A DNA stretch of 52,415 bases from Chryseobacterium caseinilyticum. Lineage in GTDB: Bacteria; Bacteroidota; Bacteroidia; Flavobacteriales; Weeksellaceae. Location: NCBI RefSeq assembly GCF_014837145.1, contig NZ_JACYFS010000011.1:1-52415 (forward strand), written 5' to 3'. The stretch's first letter is position 1. The number at the start of each line of letters is the position of its first letter. A model generated the notes under the pieces. It was not told the origin of the DNA. It made no database searches and saw only the letters and a list, made by a program, of their open reading frames with translations. The translations under genes were made by a program, and so were the position numbers. Positions 42,616 to 50,374 of the stretch are shown here, one piece after another.

Positions 42616-42870
42616 TTCGGGGTTCAAGATTCAAGATTCAAGATTCAAAATTCAAGATTCAAAGTTCGAGATTCAAAATTCAAGATTCAAAGTTCGAGAT
42701 TCGAGGTTCGGGATTCGAGGTTTGAGATTCGAGGTTCGAGGTTTGAGATTCGAGGTTGAAGATTCGAGGTTGAAGGTTGAAGATTTTCATTCATCACTCA
42801 TTACTCATTACTCATTACTCATCATTCAACATTCATCGCTCATCACTTATCACTTATCACTCATCATTCA
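42616..42870. repeat. Two opposed degenerate heptamer arrays
   Basis: From 42616 to about 42786 there are about 24 tandem 7-bp units of the form TTCRARR (TTCAAGA, TTCGAGA, TTCGAGG), purine-rich on the plus strand. From about 42794 to 42870 follow about 11 units of the form ACTCATT/ACTCATC, pyrimidine-rich on the plus strand. The period is not a multiple of three and there is no gene. The purine bias switches strand between the two arrays. Confidence 0.75.
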
Positions 42871-42943
42871 TGTAATTATGTTATTTTAATAATACCATTT
42901 TCATCAGAAGGTTGCATCATAAGATTTAAACAGTCCTATTATT

Positions 42944-43210
42944 ATGAAAAAGTACTCATTATCAATGGCGGACAAAACTTCGGAGATTCGGTGTTGCACT
43001 AAGGGTTCGAAGTCGGGAAACTTCGAATAGCGGTGAATGAATGCTTTTGTTTCTTTAGAGAAGACGGATGATTTTCATTTTCATGACGTTGAAAAAAATG
43101 CAGACATTGACCGTAATATGAAAATCTACAGAGATTACCTTAACAAAGTTCCTGAAAAAGAACTGAAGCTACAGCCGTATAAATCAACTGGATTTTTTCA
43201 GAAACAGTAG
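42944..43210 (+). pseudogene. Deleted duplicate of the MdaB-like oxidoreductase gene
   Basis: The 5' end (ATGAAAAAGTACTCATT...ATCAATGGCGGACAAAAC) and the 3' end (AATGAATGCTTTTGTTTC to GAACTGAAG) match the intact gene at 29595-30209, as do the upstream region with the AT palindrome and the terminator downstream. One A is missing from the A-run after the start codon (frameshift). About 415 bp of the middle are replaced by about 50 bp carrying the TTCGAAGT...ACTTCGAA repeat. The -7 box TAACTTTG has become GAAGGTTG. Clearly a dead paralogous copy. Confidence 0.88.
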
Positions 43211-43234
43211 AAAAACAAAGTTTGACTCAAATAA

Positions 43235-43260
43235 ATGCCACACGACGAATCGTGTGGCAT
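43235..43260 (+). terminator. Duplicated terminator of the pseudogene
   Basis: Perfect stem ATGCCACACG / CGTGTGGCAT; homologous to the terminator at 30260-30287. Confidence 0.7.
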
Positions 43261-43357
43261 TGTTGATTTACAGCTTAAGCCCAGGGTATTTGAAGTGAGT
43301 TGATTGAAGCCTGAAACATTGGGTATTTTATTTACTCATAAATCTTTGTAGTAAAGT

Positions 43358-43534
43358 CTACTTTTTTCTGTACCGTGCCCAGAGATACTTTAATATAAGT
43401 GTTGTAACATAACTTGCCACTGCTGCTGCTGAAGCTGTACAGGCTGACCAGAGAATGTTTTCAAATGGAGGAGAAAAAATAAAGCCGGTCATGCAACCTC
43501 CCAGAAAACCCATTTTTACTTCAATGCTGTTCAT
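43358..43534 (-). CDS. Small holin-like membrane protein
   Basis: 58 aa from the Met before NSIEVKMGF (ATG at 43549 or 43513 also possible). Two hydrophobic helices (FLGGCMTGFIF and ILWSACTASAAAVASYVTTL) and a basic tail (KYLWARYRKK), like small phage holins. The start overlaps the end of the upstream gene by 14 nt, so the two are translationally linked. Last gene of a four-gene minus-strand cluster with a DUF5675 protein and a DUF6266-like protein. The holin role is inferred from size, topology and neighbours. Confidence 0.5.
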   Translation of the reverse strand: MNSIEVKMGFLGGCMTGFIFSPPFENILWSACTASAAAVASYVTTLILKYLWARYRKK

Positions 43535-43760
43535 GATTCTCATTTTCATCAGGCACCGGTTCTCTGACCGTTAACTGGCTGACCGCAGCAATCATCCCAC
43601 CGGCAAGGGTGATGTAACCTGCGATATTGACCAGCTTATGGGCGACTTCCAGCTGTGAAGCCAAAACTGCGGAGCCCGCCCCCACTAAAATCAAGCCTGT
43701 GTTTCTTAATTTTCTAAACAGTTCAGGCACTGGTGCTGAACATCTTTCAAGTATATTCAT
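43521..43760 (-). CDS. Small two-helix membrane protein
   Basis: 79 aa: an amphipathic N-terminus (LERCSAPVPELFRKLRN), two hydrophobic helices (TGLILVGAGSAVLASQ and LVNIAGYITLAGGMIAAVSQ) and an acidic tail (PVPDENENHEQH). Together with the next gene it looks like a holin or holin/antiholin pair. A strong hairpin lies between it and the DUF5675 gene upstream. No family name recognised. Confidence 0.55.
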   Translation of the reverse strand: MNILERCSAPVPELFRKLRNTGLILVGAGSAVLASQLEVAHKLVNIAGYITLAGGMIAAVSQLTVREPVPDENENHEQH

Positions 43761-43776
43761 AATAGTATTTTTAAAA

Positions 43777-43810
43777 ATCAGAGCCGCCTGCGTATTGAAA
43801 CGGCTCTGAT
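43777..43810 (-). terminator. Intra-cluster hairpin (attenuator or terminator)
   Basis: Perfect 10-bp stem ATCAGAGCCG / CGGCTCTGAT with a 14-nt loop, T-run on the minus strand, between the DUF5675 gene and the small membrane genes. It may reduce expression of the latter. Confidence 0.65.
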
Positions 43811-43828
43811 AGGATTATTAATTTAATT

Positions 43829-44224
43829 TTACGAAGTAACTTTTAAAGTAACTTCCTTACTGTCATTCAATATTGGGAAAACAAGAAACTTCAGTGCGGC
43901 AAAAGCTTTTTTTGAAGAGTATCCCTTCCCATGACCTGCAATCGCAGTAACGGGTGCAATGCAACCCGAAAGTTCTTCCACAGCATTATTGGCAGGGTGA
44001 ATCAGAATCAAAGATCTGCCTCTGACATTTTCCAACATTAAATGCCAGCTGAACCTTTTGCTGAATCTCTTCACCAATCTGTATGTTCCTTCCGGAATAC
44101 ATGAAACTCTGCGTCTGTTATTCCTCCAGGGAAGCTCAATGGTAAAACAGAGGTGATCACCGTCAACAAACAACTGTCCGTTGGTACCCTCAGGATGATA
44201 TTTCCGAAACAGTATCAATTCCAT
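43829..44224 (-). CDS. DUF5675-family protein, L,D-transpeptidase-like residues
   Basis: 131 aa, no signal peptide. I recognise the DUF5675 type from ELILFRKYHPEGTNGQLFVD, CFTIELPWRNN, CIPEGTYRLVKRFS and SLILIHPANNAVEELSGCIA. The last segment places a His and a Cys (ILIHPAN...SGCIAP) in the order seen in YkuD-type L,D-transpeptidases, so a peptidoglycan-acting role is possible; this is inference. Its ATG overlaps the stop of the upstream gene (TAATG), showing translational coupling with the DUF6266-like protein. Holin-like genes follow. The set resembles a phage lysis or holin-assisted export module. Confidence 0.65.
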   Translation of the reverse strand: MELILFRKYHPEGTNGQLFVDGDHLCFTIELPWRNNRRRVSCIPEGTYRLVKRFSKRFSWHLMLENVRGRSLILIHPANNAVEELSGCIAPVTAIAGHGKGYSSKKAFAALKFLVFPILNDSKEVTLKVTS

Positions 44225-44982
44225 TATACTCCACCATCTACTTTAATAATTGCGAGGGGATTGTAGGAACCATTCTTCAGTGCATACATGCTTCCATTGA
44301 TATCCTGATAAAACTCAATTCCCAGAGCTAAAAACAGTGGTTTTGTGGAATTTGCAGGCAGTGATAATGTATGCGCAATCAAAGTGGTTGCTGCGACCGA
44401 ATATGGAAGAACTGCTGTAGATTCCTGAGCATTTGCAAATGTTTCCTGCTCAAAATCCACCTCTGCACCTCCCGAGGTAATTTTGAAATGTGTAGTCCCC
44501 TGAGGTGCCGTAATCATGTCCACCGGAACGAAGGGATCGATAGAGACTGTCATCTCCCCTGTCGCACGGTCAATGGATGAAGTATACGGTGCATGAATGG
44601 TTGTTGCCAACGCACCTGTCTGATTAAAATCAAAACCCGTCAGGAGTTCGGCTTCACCGTCAATCACGTTTCTTAAACCTCTCTGGCTTACCGTATCCGC
44701 CTGAATGACCTTCATCATGATCTGCGTCATCCTGCTCGCCATCCCTGAAGATTTCACATTAGTAAGCAGCGGTCTTAAAGCTGCCCTGAGTATTTTCCCT
44801 GCCTTCCCTGCGCGGCCGAATTCCATTCCGTTTTCACGGGTTCTCTGGAAGGCCGGATCCGTGGCTATTCTCTTTGCGTCTATCCCTCCTTTTTCACGAA
44901 CAAGATATCCGTCTTTTGACTTGTAAAAGGTAACATCCCCGATGGTACCTGTGATCTTAAAGATCCCTTTCTGATGTGCCAT
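44224..44982 (-). CDS. DUF6266-like protein heading the four-gene cluster
   Basis: 252 aa, no signal peptide. The N-terminus (FKITGTIGDVTFYKSKDGYL, VREKGGI) follows the same G-x-x-G-x-I-G-(D/N)-x-x-F pattern and basic continuation as the DUF6266-type protein at 2002. A helical Arg/Lys-rich middle (AALRPLLTNVKSSGMASRMT) and a beta-rich C-terminal half follow. Function unknown. It overlaps the DUF5675 start codon by TAATG. The promoter region (AATCTTTG at 45058-45051) is covered by an 11-bp-period repeat like that of the 2002 gene. Confidence 0.6.
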   Translation of the reverse strand: MAHQKGIFKITGTIGDVTFYKSKDGYLVREKGGIDAKRIATDPAFQRTRENGMEFGRAGKAGKILRAALRPLLTNVKSSGMASRMTQIMMKVIQADTVSQRGLRNVIDGEAELLTGFDFNQTGALATTIHAPYTSSIDRATGEMTVSIDPFVPVDMITAPQGTTHFKITSGGAEVDFEQETFANAQESTAVLPYSVAATTLIAHTLSLPANSTKPLFLALGIEFYQDINGSMYALKNGSYNPLAIIKVDGGV

Positions 44983-45078
44983 TGTTCTAAATTTTAGTTA
45001 AACATTTTTAATTAGTCAATCTTTTCTGTTGCAACTGTTGACTGATGAGACAAAGATTGGACATTCACAGCGATGTTT

Positions 45079-45104
45079 TTCGGTAGTCATTCGGTAGTAC
45101 CGAA
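45079..45104 (-). promoter_or_regulatory. 11-bp periodic repeat upstream of the DUF6266-like gene
   Basis: TTCGGTA at 45079-45085 and 45090-45096 (11-bp period with a 4-bp spacer GTCA), then the inverted copy TACCGAA at 45098-45104. It lies about 20-45 bp upstream of a -7-like box (45058-45051). The architecture equals that of the array at 1781-1852 while the bases differ. Confidence 0.45.
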
Positions 45105-45145
45105 AGATTTTTTGCCGGATTGATTTAACATATTTTTTTCAGGGC

Positions 45146-45424
45146 ATTCAGTGGGAGTATGTGGGGAGTTGGGGGCGGGATGCGGGTTGTGGGGGTTGGA
45201 GGGTTTGAGGGTTTGAGTGAGGTACGTGATGCGTGATACGGAGGCGGGGTTCGAGATTCGAGATTCGAGATTCGGGGTGTGAAAGTTTGAGGGTTGGAGG
45301 GTTTGAGGGTTTGAGGGAGGTGCGGGATGCGGGGGGAGGGATTCGACGTGTGTGGGTTGGAGAGTTGGAGAGTTTGAGAGTGAGGGTCGGGGTGCGGGGT
45401 GTGAGTGTTTGGGGAATGGGGGGA
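45146..45424. repeat. G-rich degenerate 7-8-bp repeat array
   Basis: Runs of units such as GAGGGTTT, TTCGAGA and GTTGGAGA, strongly G-rich on the plus strand, end directly at the RteC stop codon (45425). The open frame read through it on the plus strand has only Gly/Arg/Val repeats and is not a gene. Confidence 0.7.
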
Positions 45425-46276
45425 TTATTTGCCGTCCAGGTCGGTGAAGTGTTGTTCGACGTTTTCGTGGAGGGACCGGAGGAATTTTGTACGGTTTATT
45501 TTGCGCAGTTTTATTTCGCCCAGAATTTTGTGGAAATTGGAAAGATCAATACCCAGCATTTTTTCGAAAGTTCTGATCACCTCACTGAGTTCCCTACTTC
45601 CCCCATTGAAACATTTCATCAGATGCAAACTGTATATCAGTTCAATAAGTGAAACCTTTGATGAAGACCATGATAATACCGATCTGTAATCTTTTATTTC
45701 AGGCAGATCATTTTTGATCATGTGCATCTGCTCCTTTAAGTACAAATCTAATTTTGTATTGGCGATAATATGTGACACCAAATGATCGTGAGAGGTTGTG
45801 AATGAAGCATCCAGGTTGTAAAATGCTGCAGATAATCTCATTTTCATATCGAAAGAATCCCGCACAAAATATTTATAGTCGAGATATGCAGCACCCCGGC
45901 GATAATAGCTGTAGAACTCTGCATTGTCTTTATAAAAAACATTGAGTTTTTTCTGCTCCGATTCGTAATATTTCACCAGAATTTCTGTTCCTGTCGCCGG
46001 CTTCAGAGATTCAATACTGAGGATTTTAGAGTAATAAATAAATTTTGAGATCAGAGAGGGTTTCAGCTCTTTGAAGAAGTACACCTCATCAGCAGTAGAT
46101 TCAAACTCATAAGAAGAGATCATTGATTTTGTCATCCTGACAGCTTCATCGATTTTCATTAATGCCGATTCGCAACATGCTATCCAGCTTTCCCTGTTGA
46201 TTTCAACAGTTTCTAAATCGTGCGTAAGTTTCTGTGACAGATCTTGAATCTCTGCCAATACATTTTTTTTTACCAT
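45425..46276 (-). CDS. RteC-domain protein
   Basis: 283 aa, cytosolic. The C-terminal two thirds match RteC, the regulator of excision and transfer in Bacteroides tetracycline conjugative transposons: FYSYYRRGAAYLDYKYFVRD, SKVSLIELIYSLHLMKCFNG and EIKLRKINRTKFLRSLHENV. There are no conjugation or integrase genes nearby, so it is either a chromosomal relative with another target or a leftover of a lost element. It is the last gene before a G-rich repeat and follows an AraC-type gene, 81 bp apart on the same strand. Confidence 0.85.
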   Translation of the reverse strand: MVKKNVLAEIQDLSQKLTHDLETVEINRESWIACCESALMKIDEAVRMTKSMISSYEFESTADEVYFFKELKPSLISKFIYYSKILSIESLKPATGTEILVKYYESEQKKLNVFYKDNAEFYSYYRRGAAYLDYKYFVRDSFDMKMRLSAAFYNLDASFTTSHDHLVSHIIANTKLDLYLKEQMHMIKNDLPEIKDYRSVLSWSSSKVSLIELIYSLHLMKCFNGGSRELSEVIRTFEKMLGIDLSNFHKILGEIKLRKINRTKFLRSLHENVEQHFTDLDGK

Positions 46277-46357
46277 GTCCTGTAAATTTTACAGAAATTT
46301 ACAAAATCCTCCTGTAAATGTGAAATATCACAATATTCCTTTTATACGGATGCTTCT

Positions 46358-47101
46358 TTACATTTTTGAACCGGCTTCGAGTTTTTTCTGTTTCACGTAA
46401 TCTATGGGCCGCATCCCTGTCATTTCAAGAAAAGCATCTGAAAAGTTCTGTCTGTGCAGAAACCCCGCATCTTCTGCCAGTCCCGATATTTTCAGTGTAA
46501 GGTATTTTTTATCTTCATTGAGTTTTTTAATGATGTAGTTTATTCTCAGCTGCATCAGATAGGGTTTGAAATACAAGCCTTTTGTATCATTAATAAAAAC
46601 AGAGAGGTAGTTTGAGTTTGTTCCGAAATTTTTGGCGAGCATATCCAGCGTCAGCCCTTTTGTTCTGAAACCTCCGTTATCTTCAAAATCAGAAAGTTTT
46701 ACCAGAAGATCTTTCACAACTTCCTCAGGAAGTGATGACCTTCTGCCGCATGCCGGTTTTACGACTGCAAGTGTCTGCTGACTTTCCCATTTTTCCTGAA
46801 GCAGCATATATTTCTGAAGGATCTCTTTCTTTTTCTTCCGATGTAAAACAAGCAGTACCATCAACACAGAAGCTGCCACCCCTAATATAATTACGAAACC
46901 CAGTCCCGTTAACTTCATGATCTGCCACTGTTTTTTTTCCTGCAGGTCATTTTTTCTGTCGTAGCCTTTGTGAATTTTTGAAGAGAGGTAGGTAAAATCC
47001 TGTTTCAGAAAAGAGTCTACCTTAATAAGCTGCTTGGTGTAATATCTTTCTTTCTGAATATCATCTTTTTCTTCAGCATGCATGATTAGTTTTCCGTACA
47101 C
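46358..47101 (-). CDS. AraC-type membrane regulator, N-terminally truncated
   Basis: The frame gives 247 aa from a GTG at 47101 (an ATG lies at 47083). Order: helical TPR-like remnant (IHKGYDRKNDLQEKKQW), one transmembrane helix (LTGLGFVIILGVAASVLMVL), a basic linker and a C-terminal AraC-type double helix-turn-helix (KISGLAEDAGFLHRQNFSDA, FLEMTGMRPIDYVKQKKL). Full-length relatives have about 300 more N-terminal residues of signal peptide and TPRs; here they are missing and the dispersed repeat begins immediately upstream. The gene is probably inactive. Confidence 0.75.
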   Translation of the reverse strand: MYGKLIMHAEEKDDIQKERYYTKQLIKVDSFLKQDFTYLSSKIHKGYDRKNDLQEKKQWQIMKLTGLGFVIILGVAASVLMVLLVLHRKKKKEILQKYMLLQEKWESQQTLAVVKPACGRRSSLPEEVVKDLLVKLSDFEDNGGFRTKGLTLDMLAKNFGTNSNYLSVFINDTKGLYFKPYLMQLRINYIIKKLNEDKKYLTLKISGLAEDAGFLHRQNFSDAFLEMTGMRPIDYVKQKKLEAGSKM

Positions 47102-47220
47102 TGAGCGCAGCTCCTGCGAGCGGACTTTAGTTTAAGTCATAACAAACCAAAGGGTTGTGACAGCGGGTTCGAAGTCGAGAGGACTTTGCACAGCGGGTAT
47201 GATTTAATATGATACAGTGA
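47102..47220. repeat. Dispersed repeat abutting the AraC remnant
   Basis: Contains GCGCAGCTCCTGCGAGCGGAC and TTCGAAGTCGAGAGGACTTT, related to the repeats at 41560 and 43005. It starts where the AraC protein loses its N-terminal part. Confidence 0.55.
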
Positions 47221-47361
47221 CGTGCTCCGGAACGGTACAAAATGAAGACACTGACAGATCCGAAGATGCCTCTCGGGAAAAGATTGATGCTCATTGAGCA
47301 GACCATAAACCGAAAATTGCCTGTAGAATTTAATTTTGAAGACACATTTTATCTTAATACA

Positions 47362-47388
47362 AGAGCAGATCATCACTTGATCTGCTCT
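47362..47388. terminator. Perfect 11-bp hairpin
   Basis: AGAGCAGATCA / TGATCTGCTCT with a 5-nt loop and a short T stretch on the plus strand. No clear gene feeds into it; the 57-codon frame at 47242-47415 runs through it and is doubtful. Confidence 0.5.
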
Positions 47389-47576
47389 TTATGCTTTATT
47401 GTGGATATCAAATAGGATATGGTACTTTAATTTTAACTGCATCAGGTCCCAGTTTTTTCCGCCATTTTTTTCAGGTGAAATTGAAAACTTAACATAATTA
47501 AAATAGGCTATTCAGTCGCATTATCTACGCTTTATCCTGCCTTTATCTATACTCTAAACAAGGAGTAAAAATATAG

Positions 47577-47690
47577 TTAATTTTTTATCGGCTTCTCCAG
47601 TTTTGCCATCATGTCATTCTGCTCATTCAGCATTCTTTCGTATAGTGCAATTTTTTCTTCGTGGAACCATAAAAACTTTAGCCTTGATCT
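47577..47690 (-). pseudogene. C-terminal fragment of an HTH (XRE-type) regulator
   Basis: The minus-strand frame RSRLKFLWFHEEKIALYERM, LNEQNDMMAKLEKPIKN to TAA at 47577 resembles the coiled-coil tail of XRE-family regulators (E-K-I-x-L-Y-E-R-x-L). No helix-turn-helix or start codon remains. The gap 47390-47874 otherwise shows no gene. Confidence 0.4.
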
Positions 47691-47858
47691 TTAATTAAAT
47701 CTCACTCCGGCAGTGCAGATTACAGTCTTCCGAAGCAGGACAATGCCCGGCGACCAGCTTAACGATGCGGGTGCAAAGGTAAAACGGTGGCATAACCGTA
47801 TGTTTACTTATTTTAAATTATGTGTTGGAAACATTGTGCAGGATCATCTATGATCAGT

Positions 47859-47890
47859 GAAAGAAGGACGCTATTCAGCGTCCTTCTTTC
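47859..47890 (-). terminator. Terminator overlapping the S9 peptidase stop
   Basis: Perfect 14-bp stem GAAAGAAGGACGCT / AGCGTCCTTCTTTC with a 4-nt loop; the stop TGA (47877-47875) lies inside it. Confidence 0.75.
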
Positions 47891-50373
47891 ATTTCCCTGT
47901 CAATCCAGTCCACATTTTTTTTATCTTTCAGGAAGTAGTCCCACCACTCCACTGTTCTTCTGTTCAGATCAAAGGCTTCGGGCGTGTTGTATCCCAGCGT
48001 GTGTTCCTGATCTCTATAGAAAAGAGCGATTACTTTCTTTCGGTTCCGCAGAAGGCCCATGTAAAAGGCTTCAGTCTGCTCCGGAAGTACATTTCCATCC
48101 TTTCTTCCTGACCACAGTAAAACAGGCGAAGTCACATTCTGTACATAGTTGATCGGATTGTTTCTGAAATACAATTCTTCATGCCCTACATAAGGTCTGT
48201 TCATTTCAAACTGACCATCCTCAAAGCGGGCATAATAAGCTATCCTGAACAATCTGTTGTATGAAAAATAAGACTGCATAATATCACCTACAGATGCTCC
48301 CGACAGATAGGCTGCAAACCGGCGGGATTGTGTGGCGATAAAATTGGTTTCATAGCCTCCCATCGAATGACCTGTGAGACCAATCTTATCCTGATTGATA
48401 AACGGAAATTCCTTCAGTGCGTCAATCGCGGAGTGAACACAATCCAGTGATGAAATCCCCGTACCCCTATCATCAAAAACAACATCTGGCTGGTAGATGA
48501 AATATCCTTTCTGCAGCAGCAGTCTTTTGTTGAAGCCGTCCTGCCTTACCTCTCCCGTGATATACACAGATGCAGCATTTGACTGCCTTTGGTAAATTCT
48601 GACGATGACCGGATATTTTTTTGAAGCATCAAAGTTTACGGGATACGAAAGAACCGCTTTCAGCGGTGTCCCTGCTTTATTTCTGTATGACAGTGTTTCG
48701 AGTTTTAGCTGTGCTGTTTTTTTATCGCTGCCGTTGGTCTGGTACAGAAGTCTGCGGATTCCGTTTTTCTTCTCAGACAGATAAATACCAGGCGGCGTGT
48801 TATGATTTTCCTGAACAGTATACAGCTTACTTTGATTCTGACCTGCCGGGACAAGCACTTCCCTTATTTTATTTGCTGTACGGGGAAGAAGTACAGAGGT
48901 CTGACCTTTGCTGAATTTTACGACTGATGTTTCACCTGTCTCCGGCTTGTAGAGCTGCAACAGCAGCGGTTTGGAGAGGTCTGCCGTTATATTGTTGAAT
49001 TTGGTTTTGAAATGAGCAAAGCCGGGCTGGATTTTTTTGTTCAGAACCGTCACCTCTTCCGACGCAGATATACCTAATCTGGTCATCACGTCCAGTTTCA
49101 GATCGTATGAATACAAATCTGTTTTCCCTGAAAAAATCAGCTGTTTACCGTCGGAAGTAAATGCCGGATTTTTGTAGCCGTTATCTTTGATCTCTGCTGT
49201 TGACATCGTGTTCAGATTATATACTTTCCATACCCTGTCTTTCCAGCTGTACGATACTGCTGCATTTCCGTCTTCCGAAGCAGTAACTTCTGAGGATCCG
49301 GGGAATATCAGCTTTGCTGTTTTCTCAAGCGAATCATAAAGACAGATATTATAGAAGGGAGCAGAATTGATGTAATCATTTGTTTCACCGATGCTGAATG
49401 CCAAGAAATACCGGCTGTTTCTAAGCGGCGCATAGACCTGGAAAAGATCCGTAGGCAATTCTGTTTCTATACCTTTGCCCGGAAACCAGTGCCAGTATCT
49501 GTATTTTATTTTTCCCGTGTTTTTAAACCGCAGATCTGTATCGTTGGCGTACCAGACTTCCACCATTTCCGGTTCTGAGAATCCGGCCTCTGATTCTGAA
49601 ACAATTAAAAAGGACTCGCCATTACCAATTTCCGTTAATTTTAATCCGTCAGTTCTCAAAGGCTGGAAAATACGGGGAGTGAAAAGTTTTCCGTCTTTGA
49701 TATTCAAAACAGTACAGGTCATGGCTCCGGCAGAAGTTTTCTCCCTGACAGAAAGAAACTTCCCTGATTTTGTAATTTCGATTTTATCAATGGTGTTTCC
49801 GGTATTGGAGCGGGAAATTATGCTCCTGCCGTTCCATTCCAAAAGTTCAGATCTATTATTTCCCTCTGATACCCTCCGCACAAAAAACAGTCTTTTTTCA
49901 TCTCCCGTTACAGATTCCACCTTACTTTCCATATGCAGAGGCCGTCCTGACAGATTATAAATGGTCAGTTCTTTATTTTTACCAAGAATGTAATACTGTT
50001 TCTGATTTTGAATGGCATTTCCTGCCTTTACTTCTTTATAAAATATCTTATGACGTGTTGCCATATCCAAAAAAACTGCCCTGCCTTCACCGCAACCGAA
50101 GAAGTGGCGGTTTCCTATGAATGCCTTTTTTGTGTTTATGTTAAGAACCGTATCTACCGGATTTCTTCTGTCTTCAGAAAAAACAAAGGTTGTATCACCG
50201 TTATCAGGATAATAGAGATTCACTGCGGCATGTTTTCCGTCTTCTGTCACCATCAGTGATTTGACATCCGAAAATTTTGAAGCCCAAAGTCTGAGACTGT
50301 CGTCTTTGGTCTGCTGGGCAGAAAACAGATTTGAAAAAAACAGCAGTGCAAGTGTTTTAAAAAATGTTTTCAT
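47875..50373 (-). CDS. Secreted S9-family prolyl-oligopeptidase-like peptidase
   Basis: 832 aa with a signal peptide ending at FSAQ (about residue 20). Residues about 30-560 form a beta-propeller (repeats such as VTEDGKHAAVNLYYPDNGD and FTSDGKQLIFSGKTDLYSYD); residues about 590-832 are an alpha/beta hydrolase: nucleophile Ser670 in GLTGHSMGGYE, Asp in SGRKDGNVLPEQ (about 755) and His in DQEHTLGYN (about 790). It cleaves peptides in the periplasm. It begins 1 bp after the SusD stop, so it is co-transcribed with SusC/SusD, as expected for peptide uptake. Confidence 0.9.
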   Translation of the reverse strand: MKTFFKTLALLFFSNLFSAQQTKDDSLRLWASKFSDVKSLMVTEDGKHAAVNLYYPDNGDTTFVFSEDRRNPVDTVLNINTKKAFIGNRHFFGCGEGRAVFLDMATRHKIFYKEVKAGNAIQNQKQYYILGKNKELTIYNLSGRPLHMESKVESVTGDEKRLFFVRRVSEGNNRSELLEWNGRSIISRSNTGNTIDKIEITKSGKFLSVREKTSAGAMTCTVLNIKDGKLFTPRIFQPLRTDGLKLTEIGNGESFLIVSESEAGFSEPEMVEVWYANDTDLRFKNTGKIKYRYWHWFPGKGIETELPTDLFQVYAPLRNSRYFLAFSIGETNDYINSAPFYNICLYDSLEKTAKLIFPGSSEVTASEDGNAAVSYSWKDRVWKVYNLNTMSTAEIKDNGYKNPAFTSDGKQLIFSGKTDLYSYDLKLDVMTRLGISASEEVTVLNKKIQPGFAHFKTKFNNITADLSKPLLLQLYKPETGETSVVKFSKGQTSVLLPRTANKIREVLVPAGQNQSKLYTVQENHNTPPGIYLSEKKNGIRRLLYQTNGSDKKTAQLKLETLSYRNKAGTPLKAVLSYPVNFDASKKYPVIVRIYQRQSNAASVYITGEVRQDGFNKRLLLQKGYFIYQPDVVFDDRGTGISSLDCVHSAIDALKEFPFINQDKIGLTGHSMGGYETNFIATQSRRFAAYLSGASVGDIMQSYFSYNRLFRIAYYARFEDGQFEMNRPYVGHEELYFRNNPINYVQNVTSPVLLWSGRKDGNVLPEQTEAFYMGLLRNRKKVIALFYRDQEHTLGYNTPEAFDLNRRTVEWWDYFLKDKKNVDWIDREMKEGR

Positions 50374-50374
50374 T

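Noticed and set aside
42616..42870. CRISPR array
   Set aside because: Units are 7 bp, degenerate and directly adjacent; there are no 20-50-bp repeats with unique spacers and no cas genes.
43358..44982. Prophage remnant
   Set aside because: Only holin-like and L,D-transpeptidase-like genes are present; no capsid, tail, terminase or integrase gene accompanies them.
45233..45652. 139-codon plus-strand frame over the G-rich repeat
   Set aside because: Composed of Gly/Arg/Val/Glu repeat translations and then antisense to the RteC gene.
47242..47415. 57-codon plus-strand frame (MKTLTDPKMPLGK...)
   Set aside because: It reads straight through a perfect 11-bp hairpin and matches no family; probably chance, though a decayed gene cannot be excluded.
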